A DNA stretch of 64,000 nt from JAAXHB01 sp965221635 (GCA_965221635.1 OZ244902.1:3348001-3412000), one strand, 5' to 3'; shown: positions 9,293 to 18,902, numbered from the stretch's first letter. The notes: a model not told the origin generated them from the sequence alone. Made by a program: numbers and translations.

Positions 9293-10723
9293 TTAGATGA
9301 GTTGGCTTCGGTGGGTCAGCGGGCCGTAACGCCGCGGCAACAAGTCCTCCTGGAACTTGGCGGCCACCGCTTCGGCCTCTGTGAGCAACTCTTGCTGGTC
9401 GACGGTTAGCACCTCGCCGTCGTCCACCACGAGGCGTCCGTTCACCAGCACGCTGCACACGTCGGGGCCCACCGCTTGGCGCACCAGCATGCTCACCGGG
9501 TTGTACCGGGGCCACAAGCGGGGGGTTTCGCCGTCGATCACCGCGATGTCGGCCGCTTTGCCCACCTCGAGGGAGCCGATCTCGTGCTCCCAGCGCAGCG
9601 CCTTGGCGGCGTCGATTGTGCCCATGTCGAAAGCGTCGTCTGTGGTGAACCCGAGCGGGTCGTACATGGGGATGCCTGCGGCTTGGCCGTGCATGAAGAA
9701 CGCCACTCGCATCACCGCCAGGATGTCGTTGATCACCGTGTCACAACCGAGTCCCACCGTCACCCCGGCGGCTCGCATTCCCACCACGTTGGTCACCGCG
9801 GACACGATGTCGGTACACACCACCGGGGCGTGGGCCAGCTTGGCGTCGGCTTCGGCGAGCAGGGCCGTCTCACGTGCGGTAGTGAGCATGGCGTGGATGG
9901 CCATGAACCGCGAGTTGAGCACCCCGCCGATGGCGTGAAGATGCTCCAGCGGGCGCCGCCCGAACAGCGAAAAGCACAGTTCGATCTCTTCGCGGTCACG
10001 GTTGATGTGGGTCATCATCATCGTGTCGTGCCGCTCGGCGAGTTCGGCGGCGGCGCTGAACATCTCGTCGCTGAGAGAGGGAACGCTCGGCGCGTGAATG
10101 TACGGGCGCACCTGTCCCTGGCCGCGCACCGCCCAGTCGGCGAGGAACTCGTCTATGTGGGCGATGTTCTCGTCGCGCAGCACCGGGTCGTCTCGGTACC
10201 ACGACCGGCCCTCGATCTGCTCGTAGTTGCCGGCAAGTCGGGATTCGCGGTCGCGCTGGCCGATCGCCAATGCGCAGCGGATGCCGGTTTCGAGGGCCAC
10301 CTCCCCCACCGGGTTTTCGTGTTCGGACGTGCAGGTGGTGTCGGTGGTGGTGGTCACGCCACAGCGCAACAAGTTGGACATGCCTACCCTTGCGCTCGTG
10401 CGGATCCCGTCGTCTCCGAGCAAATCCTCGGCGGGGATGTAGATGCGCACGATGTTGGGGAAGTCCTCCACCACCAGGTCTCTCACCAGCGCCTGGGCCA
10501 TGTGGTTGTGCGTGTCGATCAGCCCTGGGATCACGATGTGGCGACGCCCGCCGAGGTGTCGCCTGGCGGTGAAGGCGCCTTGCACCTCCGGGCGGGGCCC
10601 CACCGCGGCGATCCGGGTGCCCTCAACGGCAACGGCGCCGTCGAGGAACACCCGCCGACCGGGGTCCGAGGTGACCACCGCTCCGGTGATCAGGTAGTCC
10701 ACCTCGGACGCCCCAGTCGTCAT
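9293..10723 (-). CDS. Metal-dependent amidohydrolase (deaminase-like)
   Basis: About 476 residues, amidohydrolase superfamily: IPGLIDTHNHMAQALVRD (HxH site), MMMTHINRD (third His), VTVGLGCDTVINDI (Asp region), composite-domain ends VDYLITGAVVTSD and VLVNGRLVVDDGEV. It is related to but clearly diverged from its downstream neighbour. Start is uncertain: ATG 10723 is used because the family fold begins right after it; GTG 10738 and ATG 10765 are in frame. A substrate-binding lipoprotein gene lies just upstream on the same strand, which fits uptake and hydrolysis of a nitrogenous compound. Confidence 0.8.
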   Translation of the reverse strand: MTTGASEVDYLITGAVVTSDPGRRVFLDGAVAVEGTRIAAVGPRPEVQGAFTARRHLGGRRHIVIPGLIDTHNHMAQALVRDLVVEDFPNIVRIYIPAEDLLGDDGIRTSARVGMSNLLRCGVTTTTDTTCTSEHENPVGEVALETGIRCALAIGQRDRESRLAGNYEQIEGRSWYRDDPVLRDENIAHIDEFLADWAVRGQGQVRPYIHAPSVPSLSDEMFSAAAELAERHDTMMMTHINRDREEIELCFSLFGRRPLEHLHAIGGVLNSRFMAIHAMLTTARETALLAEADAKLAHAPVVCTDIVSAVTNVVGMRAAGVTVGLGCDTVINDILAVMRVAFFMHGQAAGIPMYDPLGFTTDDAFDMGTIDAAKALRWEHEIGSLEVGKAADIAVIDGETPRLWPRYNPVSMLVRQAVGPDVCSVLVNGRLVVDDGEVLTVDQQELLTEAEAVAAKFQEDLLPRRYGPLTHRSQLI

Positions 10724-10792
10724 CGTCTGGTCAGTCACTGTTGTCGTTCTCGGCGCTGTCGGCACACGTGCTCGCCGTCACCCCGCAAGCAG

Positions 10793-10860
10793 GGCTTGTC
10801 CCCGTGACGCGGGGCTTGTCTGCCCGCGGGCAGGGCTTGTGCTCCCGGCAGGCAGGGCGC
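10793..10860. repeat. GGGCTTGT repeats and GC palindromes (possible terminator)
   Basis: Three copies of gggcttgt lie between the lipoprotein gene and the amidohydrolase gene. They are interleaved with two hairpin-capable sequences: ccccgtgacgcgggg at 10800-10814 and the perfect palindrome ctgcccgcgggcag at 10820-10833. They could end the lipoprotein transcript, but there is no T-run. Confidence 0.5.
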
Positions 10861-10875
10861 GTGCGCCGACATTCA

Positions 10876-12165
10876 TCAGAAGCCGATGCTCGGGTCGATG
10901 AACTCGTTGGTGATGATGTCGGACACCTGAATGTCGGAACTCACGTCGAATCCGGCGGCGATTATCTTGTCGATCACTCCCTGGATTCGGTCCTCGTCCA
11001 TGTTGCCCACCGTGTCGTCGGGGCCGTTGCCGATGAGACCGAGTTCCTTCTGGGTGTTCACCGAGAACTCTGCGAGTCCCTCGTCGTAGGTCCAGAAGCT
11101 GGCGTACGTTTCCACTGCGTCGATGATGATCGCATTGGCACGGTCGGGTGAGTCGGCGAAGTCCACCACGGCTTGCTGCACGATCGGCACGAACTGCTCC
11201 AGGCAGGGCCGCAGTTCCTCCAACCTGTTCGGGTTCAACGCCAGCGTCTGGGAGTAGATCTCCAGCCCGGCGTCGTGGATCAGTTCGTAGGCGATTGGTT
11301 TGCCCCACTCCTCGTAGTTCTCGTAGCTGTAGGGCGACTCCGAGGCGAAGCCCTGCTGGGCGATGGCGCCCTCTTCCACGATCCAACGTGACGGCGAGCC
11401 GTCATAGGACGGGTCGATCTGATCGGCGGAGAGCACGCCCTCGTTCACGAACACGTCGATGAACGTGCCGCCACCGAACACGTTCACCACCAGCCCGGCC
11501 TCGCCGATGTCGGCGATCGACTTGATGTCGGGGTACACCGCGGGATCCCATTGGATGATCTGTGGGTTTTTCTCCAGCGGGGCCACAACCGACAATGTGG
11601 GAGTCTCGGAGTGCAGGATCACCGCTTCGTCCATGCTCACGTATGCGAGGTGGATTTCGTCCTCCAGGTAGAGCTGCGCCGAGCCGCTTGCGAATCCGAT
11701 GGCCGGGCCGCCTGCGCGCACTTCGATGTCGATGCCCAGGTCTTCGCCGTGAACTGTGAGGCTGCCGCTCGTGATCATGTTGTCGCTGTCGAGGGTGTAG
11801 TCGTCACCCACAAGCTGGTACAGCGCGCCGTGCTCGGACTCGGGGAACCAGTCGGTTTGCAGCACAATCGGCGACGGGCACACATCGGCCAGGTTCACCA
11901 TGGCCATGTCGTCGGCCACGTCCACGTCGTCCACGTCGTTATCGGCCATGGAGTCATCGGCCATGTCGTCGGCGTCATCCATGGCGTCTCCGGTGCTGTC
12001 CATGTCGTCATCCATGGCGTCATCGGGCGGGGCGGTGGCCTGGTCGTCTGCCGGGGTGGTGGCATCCGACGTGGTTGCCTCTTCTTCGTCGTCTCCGCAG
12101 GCTGCGGCCAACAGCGTCAGCACCGCAAGGGCCGCTGCGAACTTCACGAACCGGGAACGGATCAT
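10876..12165 (-). CDS. ABC transporter substrate-binding lipoprotein (NMT1/SsuA-like)
   Basis: A 429-residue lipoprotein: basic n-region MIRSRFVKF, hydrophobic core and lipobox LAAAC (Cys about residue 23), then a 65-residue Asp/Met/Ala-rich acidic linker (repeats of DDMAD type), then a periplasmic-binding-like domain of the nitrate/sulfonate/taurine (NMT1) kind (IVLQTDWFPESEHGALYQL; NVFGGGTFIDVF). It should be tethered outside the membrane and deliver ligand to an ABC permease, but no permease or ATPase gene is in the window. Start is supported by GGAGGAAG upstream of ATG 12165. Neighbouring amidohydrolases suggest a nitrogen-containing ligand. Confidence 0.85.
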   Translation of the reverse strand: MIRSRFVKFAAALAVLTLLAAACGDDEEEATTSDATTPADDQATAPPDDAMDDDMDSTGDAMDDADDMADDSMADNDVDDVDVADDMAMVNLADVCPSPIVLQTDWFPESEHGALYQLVGDDYTLDSDNMITSGSLTVHGEDLGIDIEVRAGGPAIGFASGSAQLYLEDEIHLAYVSMDEAVILHSETPTLSVVAPLEKNPQIIQWDPAVYPDIKSIADIGEAGLVVNVFGGGTFIDVFVNEGVLSADQIDPSYDGSPSRWIVEEGAIAQQGFASESPYSYENYEEWGKPIAYELIHDAGLEIYSQTLALNPNRLEELRPCLEQFVPIVQQAVVDFADSPDRANAIIIDAVETYASFWTYDEGLAEFSVNTQKELGLIGNGPDDTVGNMDEDRIQGVIDKIIAAGFDVSSDIQVSDIITNEFIDPSIGF

Positions 12166-12454
12166 CTCAATCTTCCTCCATTTGGGTTTGTCAAGGCCTC
12201 AGGCGAAAAAGATCACGCCAGGTCACCGCTCACACCCGAACCGCACCGTCAAAGGGCGGAGATGGCTGCTCAGTTCACATCGGCGGGCCGAATTCACCCT
12301 CGATCGGCTCGTTGGACCTTTGCACCTGCCCTGTGTTGATGCCAAGCTCGGCGTTCAATGCGCCATGGCATGGACTGTGTCCGAGTCGCGTACCACCACG
12401 GCCGCGTCCGCAGCCCGGGGCTTCGGCATCCTAAGGCCGGGCATGGTGCGGGGT

Positions 12455-13957
12455 TCAGTTGCCGAGAAGAATCAGCAGGCCTATCACCGTGTAGGCCACC
12501 ATCGCGGCGAGCATCGGGTATTGCGATCGCACCGCTAGTTGTGGGCTGAAACGCTCCACTGCTCGGTCGTGGGCGACCATCACCGACAGCACGTGACCCA
12601 CCACGATGGACAGCGTTTGCACCCAGGAGACGGTGCCGGCGGACACCAGGTTGAAGTCGATTTGTCGGGTGGCGGTTCCGAACAGATCCCAGCCTTTGCC
12701 GAACGGGTCGGAGACGTGGGCGATTATTGCCTGGCCTTCGAGCATCAGGTAGCTGAAGTAGTGGGCGAAGATGTAGGCCACCACTATTGGCGTGAGAGAT
12801 GGTGCGAACAGGTCGGCCATGCTGCGCTCGGATTCGCCGGTGACGTTGGCCATCACCGCGATGGCGCCGCGGTAGATCAGGTAGGCCACCCCGATCATCA
12901 TCACCAGGCCCAAAGTGTGGGTGATGGTGCGATCCCAGCCCATTCGGTCGCCCGACAGGTCGACCCAAAGGGAGGTGCTGGTGAGTCCGTCGAAGGTGGT
13001 TGCGCCCAGCGCCACCAGGATCAGGGCTTCGGTGCCGGGGCGTGTTCGCACCGCTGCCAGGCCGGTCATCGGGGGGCGAACTTTGATGGTGCCGTTCTGG
13101 TGGCGATGCAGTGGGCCCATCGCCGCCATCAGGCCGAACAGCGCGCCGAAAGTGTCGGCGTTGCGGCTCCAGGCGGGGTCGCGCCGAGCTGCTGCGGTGC
13201 CCACGATCATCACCAGCACAAACACCAGCAGGTACACGCCGATGGCCCGGGGCGATTCCGAGTCGTGGTAGGACAACTCCAGCCAGGCAAACCCAACCAG
13301 TCCAGCCACTGCCCACCAGTGATGCCCGAGGGACTGCGCGACGCCTGCGAGGGCGTTGTTGTTGGTGTTGGTTTCGGTTCCGGTTTCGGAGGCGCTCGAT
13401 GATGCGCTGTCGTGTTGCGAAGATGGGGAGGGGCCGGTGGGTGCTGCGCTCCCGTGGGTTATGCGTCGGACGATTCCGGTGACGAGCGGGATGGGGTTGA
13501 ACGCCCTCCAGAAGTCGCCGAGGAGCACCGACAGGATCGGCAGGCCCACCCAGAACAGGATGTAGAAGGCGGTGGGGGCGACGTTCACCGAGGGGTTGAT
13601 GTTGCCCCACAGTCCTGCGTAGGCCACCACCACCAGGCAGAACAGCCCCACCAGGCGCGCCGGCAGCGCCAGTGCCCGGGACGCTTGCTGGCACCAGCCG
13701 GGGAGGGCTCGGCCTTGCGCGGCTTCGCGCAGCCTTGGGCGGTGCCACAGCAATCCCACCGCCACAAAGGAGATCGCCACCGCGCAGGCGCCGGCCCAGG
13801 CCACCTGCCACACCGGCAGCGGCAGGTCGGTGCGCTGTTGCGCGGCGTGGGCGTGGGCCGGGTTTGCAAACCCGATGATCACCGCGAGGGCCCCTAGCGA
13901 AACGAGGGCCACCGCTCGGGCCCCGGTCCGCCACTTACACCAAATGCGCGCTCGCAT
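12455..13957 (-). CDS. Polytopic membrane protein, actinobacterial 'fenitrothion hydrolase'-like family
   Basis: About 500 residues with a signal-like first segment ending NPAHAHA and many hydrophobic helices (e.g. LVGLFCLVVVAYAGLW, ILFWVGLPILSVLLGDF, LSIVVGHVLSVMVAHD, MLAAMVAYTVIGLLILLG). Conserved-looking FWRAFNPIPL and HYFSYLMLEGQ motifs resemble a family often labelled fenitrothion hydrolase in actinobacteria; that label is weak and no function is claimed. A Ser/Thr/Asn-rich loop (HGSAAPTGPSPSSQ onward) interrupts the middle. Start chosen at ATG 13957 because AGGAG lies just before it; ATG/GTG codons upstream to 13996 are possible. Confidence 0.7.
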   Translation of the reverse strand: MRARIWCKWRTGARAVALVSLGALAVIIGFANPAHAHAAQQRTDLPLPVWQVAWAGACAVAISFVAVGLLWHRPRLREAAQGRALPGWCQQASRALALPARLVGLFCLVVVAYAGLWGNINPSVNVAPTAFYILFWVGLPILSVLLGDFWRAFNPIPLVTGIVRRITHGSAAPTGPSPSSQHDSASSSASETGTETNTNNNALAGVAQSLGHHWWAVAGLVGFAWLELSYHDSESPRAIGVYLLVFVLVMIVGTAAARRDPAWSRNADTFGALFGLMAAMGPLHRHQNGTIKVRPPMTGLAAVRTRPGTEALILVALGATTFDGLTSTSLWVDLSGDRMGWDRTITHTLGLVMMIGVAYLIYRGAIAVMANVTGESERSMADLFAPSLTPIVVAYIFAHYFSYLMLEGQAIIAHVSDPFGKGWDLFGTATRQIDFNLVSAGTVSWVQTLSIVVGHVLSVMVAHDRAVERFSPQLAVRSQYPMLAAMVAYTVIGLLILLGN

Positions 13958-14126
13958 GGTTCTCCTGTCGTCGTTGACAAGTATCGGGTTGTGCATGTCG
14001 GATGTTCGGCGGGGTGGAGGGTAGCGAGCGGTTGGCTCGCCGCCGGGGCGCGGTTGACTCAGGGCGAGGCGCGGTGAGGTCGACTGTCGGGCGACGTTGC
14101 CGCGGGGCTGGGGGTGTTTGGCCTGC

Positions 14127-14750
14127 CTAGTCCCCTTCGACGTTGGGCCCCAAGATTTGCTCGAGTTCGGCGTTTAGTCGACTTTGGGGATAGCCGAGGC
14201 TGAGAGCCGTTTGGAATCCCTCGATGGCCTCGTCGTGCTTGTCGATGTGCATTAGGGCCATGGCGCGGTTCTTGTGGGCCACTGCGTCCTCCGGGTCGAG
14301 TTCGATGCCTCGGCTGTAGTCATCGACGGCATCTTCTAGTCGGTCCTGCATCACGTGGATGTTGGCTCGGTTGTTGAACGCGGACGCGTCGCTGGGGTCG
14401 AGGTCGATGGCGTGGTTCAGGTCGGCAAGGGCACGGTCGTACTGGTCGATCATGAAGAGAAGCGCCCCGCGGTTGCGAAGTGCCGGAACCATGTCGGGGT
14501 TTTGCTCGATGGCGGCGTCGAAGTCCCGCATGGCGTTCTTGAGGTCGCCCTTCTCCATGTGGCATGTGCCCCTGTTGCAGTGAATGGCGGACCTGCCCGG
14601 CTCGAGGCGCAGTGATTCGGTGAAGCTCTTGATCGCCCCGCGGAAGTTGCCCTCGATCATCTGGATGTACCCGCGGTGGTCGATGTCTTCCACGGTCTCC
14701 GGTTCGCCGCCACCCCGGCCGAACAACTTGCCGATCCCCTTGCGCGCCAT
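14127..14750 (-). CDS. TPR-repeat protein
   Basis: A 207-residue cytosolic-looking protein made of about five tetratricopeptide repeats (e.g. GAIKSFTESLRLEPG, NAMRDFDAAIEQNPD, RALADLNHAIDLDPS, DAVDDYSRGIELDPED, EAIEGFQTALSLG). TPRs mediate protein-protein contacts; no partner is indicated. A strong AAGGAGGTG stands before ATG 14750, so the start is secure. It is separated from the membrane protein gene by 170 bp and is probably its own unit. Confidence 0.85.
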   Translation of the reverse strand: MARKGIGKLFGRGGGEPETVEDIDHRGYIQMIEGNFRGAIKSFTESLRLEPGRSAIHCNRGTCHMEKGDLKNAMRDFDAAIEQNPDMVPALRNRGALLFMIDQYDRALADLNHAIDLDPSDASAFNNRANIHVMQDRLEDAVDDYSRGIELDPEDAVAHKNRAMALMHIDKHDEAIEGFQTALSLGYPQSRLNAELEQILGPNVEGD

Positions 14751-14854
14751 GTGTGCACCTCCTTAGGTTGAGTGTGCGCCCTGGCCTGCGCCAATGCGCC
14801 ACAGTGGTCTGACAATAGTTGGCCCGGCAACGGGGAGGTCGGGCCGTTGAAGGC

Positions 14855-14985
14855 CAGTTGGCCAGTTGACAGCAAGCCGAGCCGCCAAAGCGAGTCCGGC
14901 CATTCACAGCGAGCCGGGCCACCAACAACGAGTCCGGCCATTCACAGCGAGCCGGGCCGTTGACAGCGAGCTTGGCCATCAACGG
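14855..14985. repeat. Direct repeats upstream of the TPR gene
   Basis: A perfect 30-bp direct repeat (14891-14920 and 14929-14958; core gagtccggccattcacagcg) with degenerate flanking copies ('ttgacagc(a/g)agc' at about 14866 and 14960). It lies between the TPR gene and tRNA-Val. Spacing is too short and irregular for a CRISPR array. Confidence 0.8.
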
Positions 14986-15010
14986 GGTGACGTCCGCCGG
15001 CGGGGGAAGT

Positions 15011-15087
15011 TGGTGGGCGATACTGGACTTGAACCAGTGACCTCTGCCGTGTGAAGGCAGCGCTCTAGCCGTCTGAGCTAATCGCCC
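15011..15087 (-). tRNA. tRNA-Val (CAC)
   Basis: Read on the minus strand: acceptor GGGCGAT pairs with ATCGCCC, D-arm AGCTCAGACGGCTAGAGC, anticodon stem CTGCC/GGCAG with loop TTCACAC (anticodon CAC), T-arm with GGTTCAAGTCC, discriminator A and an encoded CCA end (15013-15011). Confidence 0.95.
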
Positions 15088-15304
15088 GTGAGTCGGCAAC
15101 GCTACACCGCGCCGAACAGTCACCCACCATTGCCCGCCGACCATCCCGGCGCACCTGCAGGCAGCGTCGCCACACCATTCCGGCAACCCGGCCACCGGGT
15201 GGACGGCTTCGGCAATGTCCCGCGACCAGGCAACCCCCGGTCGGCTAGTAGGTGGCTTCAGCAGCGTCCCGCGACCAGGCAACCCCGGTCGGCGGATGGG
15301 TGGG

Positions 15305-16747
15305 TCAGGGGTTGCCGTAGGGGGCGACGGGGTCTAGTGCGAGTTCGTCCTCGAGCACGGCGAGGGTTTCGAGCACTCGCAGGTCGTCGAGTTGGTGGCC
15401 GAGCACCTGCAAGCCGATGGGCATGCCGTCTTTGGTGAATCCGCTGCACACGGTGCCGGCGGGTCGGCGGGTGAGGTTGGCCAGGGGGGTGCAGCGAATC
15501 CAGTTGGCCACGGGTTCGCCGTTCACGGTGCCTTGACCTCCTGGTGTGGGGGTTTGCCCGGCGAGGGTGGGCATGAGCATCACGTCGAATCCGTCCATGG
15601 CGTTTGCGAGCGCCAGCGACACTTCTGATGCTGTTTGGCGGGCTTCGTACTGGGTGGTGAGCGAGGCGCGACCACGCACCCCTTCGAGCATCACGGTGAG
15701 CGCGTCGGTGATGTCGTTCCATGCGTCGGTGCCGTGCATCGGCTCGTAGGTGGGGAGCATTCCGCCGCCGTAGAAGAGTTGCAGGAACGCCGGAATGGGA
15801 TTGTCGAACAGGTACCCCACCTCGTGGACTTCCACGCCGTTGGAGGCGAGCCGGTTCACAGCGGCGGTGCATGAGGCGAGGATTTCCGAGTCGACCGTTT
15901 CGCCGTCGAAGGCGGGCGCCCAAAGCACCCGTGTGGGGCGGCGTGGGCTGTCGAGCGCGGCACGCCACGACTCGTTGGGCGCCGGGAGGCTGCGCAGGTC
16001 GGCGGGGTGGGGGCCAACAACGGCGTCGAGGCAGACAGCCACGTCTCTGATGCGTCGAGCCATCGGCCCCACACAGGACAGGTCGAGGAGGCCCATCGGC
16101 GCGGGGCCGCCAGGGATCCGTCCTTGGCTTGTCTTCAGACCCGAAAGGCCGCACACCGCCGAGGGAATGCGGATCGATCCGCCACCGTCGGATCCGGTGC
16201 CAACAGGCACCATGCCAGCGGCGATCGCGGCACCGGTTCCGCCGGAAGATCCGCCTGGTGAGCGTTCGGTGTTCCAGGGGTTGAGCGTGGCCCCGAACAG
16301 CGGGTTGTAGGTGTCGCCGATGCAGCCGTGTTCGGGGGTGTTGGTTTTGCCGATCACCACGCAACCTGCGGCTCGCAGCCGGGCAACCTCGGTGGCGTCC
16401 TGTGTGGCCGCTTCGGCGCCACGGCGGTACATGGCGCCACGGGTGGTGACGAAACCGGCTGCGTCGGCAAGATCCTTCACGCCGATGGGTATGCCCGCCA
16501 ACGGCAAGTGGTGGTCAGCGCCGGCGGTGCCCTCGGCCTCACCAGAGTCAAGTCGCTCATCCAAAGCGGAGGCCTCGGCCCGTGCCGCTTCGGCGTTCAC
16601 GGCAACAAACGCGTTGATCTCGTCGTTGTGCGCCTCGATCTGCGCCAGCGCATGTTCGGTAACGGCAAGCGCCGAAAGTTCCCGTGAACGCACCCGCGCC
16701 GCAAGATCCTCCACGGTCAAGGTGCGAAAGTCCGGTACAGCAGTCAT
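15305..16747 (-). CDS. Amidase (amidase-signature family, GatA-like)
   Basis: A 480-residue amidase-signature enzyme hydrolysing C-N bonds of amides. Visible are the catalytic Lys in GIPIGVKDLADAAGF, the cis-Ser/Ser region SPGGSSGGTGAAIAAGMVPV, and GTGSDGGGSIRIPSAVCGLS. That covers the Ser-cisSer-Lys triad. Start chosen at ATG 16747, with a weak G-rich element upstream. A short Glu/Gly insertion (RLDSGEAEGTAGADHH) sits before the Lys motif. No GatB/GatC neighbours, so a stand-alone catabolic amidase is more likely than the Glu-tRNA amidotransferase subunit. Confidence 0.9.
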   Translation of the reverse strand: MTAVPDFRTLTVEDLAARVRSRELSALAVTEHALAQIEAHNDEINAFVAVNAEAARAEASALDERLDSGEAEGTAGADHHLPLAGIPIGVKDLADAAGFVTTRGAMYRRGAEAATQDATEVARLRAAGCVVIGKTNTPEHGCIGDTYNPLFGATLNPWNTERSPGGSSGGTGAAIAAGMVPVGTGSDGGGSIRIPSAVCGLSGLKTSQGRIPGGPAPMGLLDLSCVGPMARRIRDVAVCLDAVVGPHPADLRSLPAPNESWRAALDSPRRPTRVLWAPAFDGETVDSEILASCTAAVNRLASNGVEVHEVGYLFDNPIPAFLQLFYGGGMLPTYEPMHGTDAWNDITDALTVMLEGVRGRASLTTQYEARQTASEVSLALANAMDGFDVMLMPTLAGQTPTPGGQGTVNGEPVANWIRCTPLANLTRRPAGTVCSGFTKDGMPIGLQVLGHQLDDLRVLETLAVLEDELALDPVAPYGNP

Positions 16748-17165
16748 GTCAACCCCCAAAGAAGTAGTCGGCCCGGCACAGTATCGGCCCCCAACCAGCG
16801 TCTCCCCCCAACCCGCAAGCAACTCCCAACCCGACCCTCATACCCCGGGACCCGCCAAACCGACCAGCGCCCCACCACACCGACCACCCGAGAAGTCCGA
16901 CCACGACAAGCCCGACCCAACACCAAGCCCGGCGCGGCTCCAAACCGCCCCGTAGAACATCCCCACACCGACCATCCCGACCCAACCATCAAGGCTGATG
17001 CTCCACCCGCCTACCCCACCGAGCGCTTCGACGTTGACCATCCCGACCCAACCATCGAGACAGGCGCTGCACCCGCCGGCTCCTTGGATTTGAGCGGCCT
17101 GCCGAGCAAGCGGGATCAGCGAGCCCGAGCCGTACCTGTTGGGGATGGTTGACCCTTCGGGCCGG
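16748..17165. other. Intergenic, 418 bp, with a spaced direct repeat
   Basis: No credible gene is seen. The sequence accatcccgacccaaccatc occurs at about 16971 and again at about 17037, within a strongly C-rich stretch. Short open frames here have proline/glycine shadow composition and no start signals. Confidence 0.6.
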
Positions 17166-18716
17166 TCAAGGACGTGGGGGTGGGGCCATCACCGGCGGGC
17201 CTGTTGGGGGTGGGCGCAGCTGCCGGGGTTGGTCTGGCGGTTTGTGTACCTGCCAATTCTTGTGGTGGATCTTGTGATGGCAGTCGTGACAAACCAGCGC
17301 CAGGTTGTCTGGTTGAGTTGGCCCGTGGTCGGCGAAGGGCGTGATGTGATGACTGATGCACCATTCGGGACTGGCGCCACAGCCGATGCAACCCCCATCG
17401 CGTGCTTCGAGCGCGGCACGCAGCGCTTGGCTGGGATGTCTCCGCCGACCGAGCCACATGGGTTCGCCAGTGGCGGCGCTGAACAAGCCGGGCAAGATGT
17501 CGGCCTCGCGAGCGAGACGATGAAACTCGTCTTCCGGTAGTGGTGTGCCGTCGCTGAGGCGAGGGTTGCCGAGCTTGGCGTTGATCAGGTCGTAATCGGC
17601 AACTACCACAACCGCCGGTCGAGCAGCCGCTCCCGAGTTTCGACCCCGGCGAGTCTCGTTCGGCTTCTCATCGGTCGATTGGCAACTACAGGAGTTGAAG
17701 GTGCCCCGGCCGGATCCATCGGAACCGGAGACGCCGGTACTCGAATCGCCTGAGCCTGAGGTGTCGATTGTGCGGCCTCCGGTGCCTGACCCGCCTGCGC
17801 GTGTCTTGGGGCTTCCGGAGCCTGAGCCCACTGAGCCGCCGCTGGCAGGGCTCGTCCTGGGAGTCGGGGGTGTGGGGCCGGTGAGGATGTCAGCCAGCAC
17901 ATCCGCGCGGCGGTGACGCTCACCGATCGCCGCGTGACCGACCCGGTTGTCCCACACGGCGCCGCTGCGCGCCAATGAACGCCTGATCCCCGCAGCGGTG
18001 ACGTGATCAAACAGGGCATGCAGTCGCCACATGCCGTCCTCACATTCGGTGAGACTCGCGCAACGCGCCTTGCGCTGACGTTGGAGCTCAGCGGCACCGT
18101 CGTCACGATCAAGTTCACGCTGATGCTCGCGCAAGGTCTTGCGGAACTTGTCCGGCGCCTGGGTCTGAGCGGCCTTGAGCATCTTGGGTTCGTCAAGGGG
18201 ACCCGACTTGGCGGCGTTGCCAAGAATATCGGCGTGTTCCGAGTTGATCAAGTTGTTCACCAACGCGTCACGAGTGTCGGGCAAGTCCTCGAGTTGTTCG
18301 GCTTGCTTGAGAGTCTTGCGGGCCTTACGAGGCGACATCCCCACCCCGTCTTGCAGATCGGAGAGGATCGCGCCCTTGTGCTTGCGTCGGGACTTCTCCG
18401 CCACCGCCTCAGCGATCAACCCCTTGGCCCGGTCAACAACACGATTCAACTCAACAACCCGACCGTCCAACTCCAAATCACCCAACCGCCGAACGTCAAC
18501 CTCCGCCAGCACCGACACGTCCACCCCGACCGAACCTGCACGTGCAAGCCGCCCTGGGCTCTCGGCGCCGGCCGTGCGCCCGGCAGCCTGCGTCGCCCCA
18601 ATCCGACGAGCCTTCTCAGCCAACTCGGCGCAGCCCACCCCGTTGCCGCTCCGTGAGGAACGGTCGAGAGTGCCAAGCTGGAGGCCTCCCTCAGTCGGGT
18701 TGAACGTCTGCTGCAT
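17166..18716 (-). CDS. DUF222 / HNH endonuclease (13E12 repeat family)
   Basis: A 516-residue protein with an N-terminal helical DUF222 domain (about residues 60-290; VGMSPRKARKTLKQAEQLED), a Gly/Ser/Thr-rich linker (about 290-370) and a C-terminal HNH nuclease (residues about 440-490: ALEARDGGCIGCGASPEWC, HHITPFADHGPTQPDNLALV, CHDCHHKIHH). It has the zinc Cys pair and HNH His/Asn residues. The role of this abundant actinobacterial family is unknown; mobile-element or DNA-repair links are only suggested. A second member lies at 36902. The start is supported by a leaderless-type promoter. Confidence 0.88.
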   Translation of the reverse strand: MQQTFNPTEGGLQLGTLDRSSRSGNGVGCAELAEKARRIGATQAAGRTAGAESPGRLARAGSVGVDVSVLAEVDVRRLGDLELDGRVVELNRVVDRAKGLIAEAVAEKSRRKHKGAILSDLQDGVGMSPRKARKTLKQAEQLEDLPDTRDALVNNLINSEHADILGNAAKSGPLDEPKMLKAAQTQAPDKFRKTLREHQRELDRDDGAAELQRQRKARCASLTECEDGMWRLHALFDHVTAAGIRRSLARSGAVWDNRVGHAAIGERHRRADVLADILTGPTPPTPRTSPASGGSVGSGSGSPKTRAGGSGTGGRTIDTSGSGDSSTGVSGSDGSGRGTFNSCSCQSTDEKPNETRRGRNSGAAARPAVVVVADYDLINAKLGNPRLSDGTPLPEDEFHRLAREADILPGLFSAATGEPMWLGRRRHPSQALRAALEARDGGCIGCGASPEWCISHHITPFADHGPTQPDNLALVCHDCHHKIHHKNWQVHKPPDQPRQLRPPPTGPPVMAPPPRP

Positions 18717-18722
18717 GTGACC

Positions 18723-18751
18723 ATGCTACCTACACCCGTACGCATCAACAA
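18723..18751 (-). promoter_or_regulatory. Leaderless promoter of the DUF222 gene
   Basis: On the minus strand, TTGTTG (18751-18746), a 17-bp spacer, TAGCAT (18728-18723), then 6 nt to ATG at 18716. This spacing would place the transcription start at or next to the start codon. Confidence 0.5.
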
Positions 18752-18902
18752 CCTCATATCCAAGATTTTTCTGATTTCTCAGAGACAAATCCTCCCATCC
18801 ACCCGACCCTCCACAGGGCCCCACCACCAGGTAGGCAACTCACCGAGCCTTCGCATTGGTGCAGGTGCCAGGCTTGGACCAGATGCGGGCTAAGCTAGGT
18901 TC

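Noticed and set aside
12294..13934. 546-codon minus-strand frame inside the membrane-protein gene
   Set aside because: Arg/Pro/His-rich shadow in another frame; the 12455-13957 frame has the membrane helices and a Shine-Dalgarno site.
14855..14985. CRISPR-like repeats
   Set aside because: Only two perfect copies with an 8-bp spacer and no cas genes; ordinary tandem repeats.
15011..15087. tRNA-Val(CAC) as attachment site for the defence island
   Set aside because: The island lies on the 5' side of the tRNA, beyond an amidase gene, and no copy of the tRNA 3' end or an integrase gene is seen.
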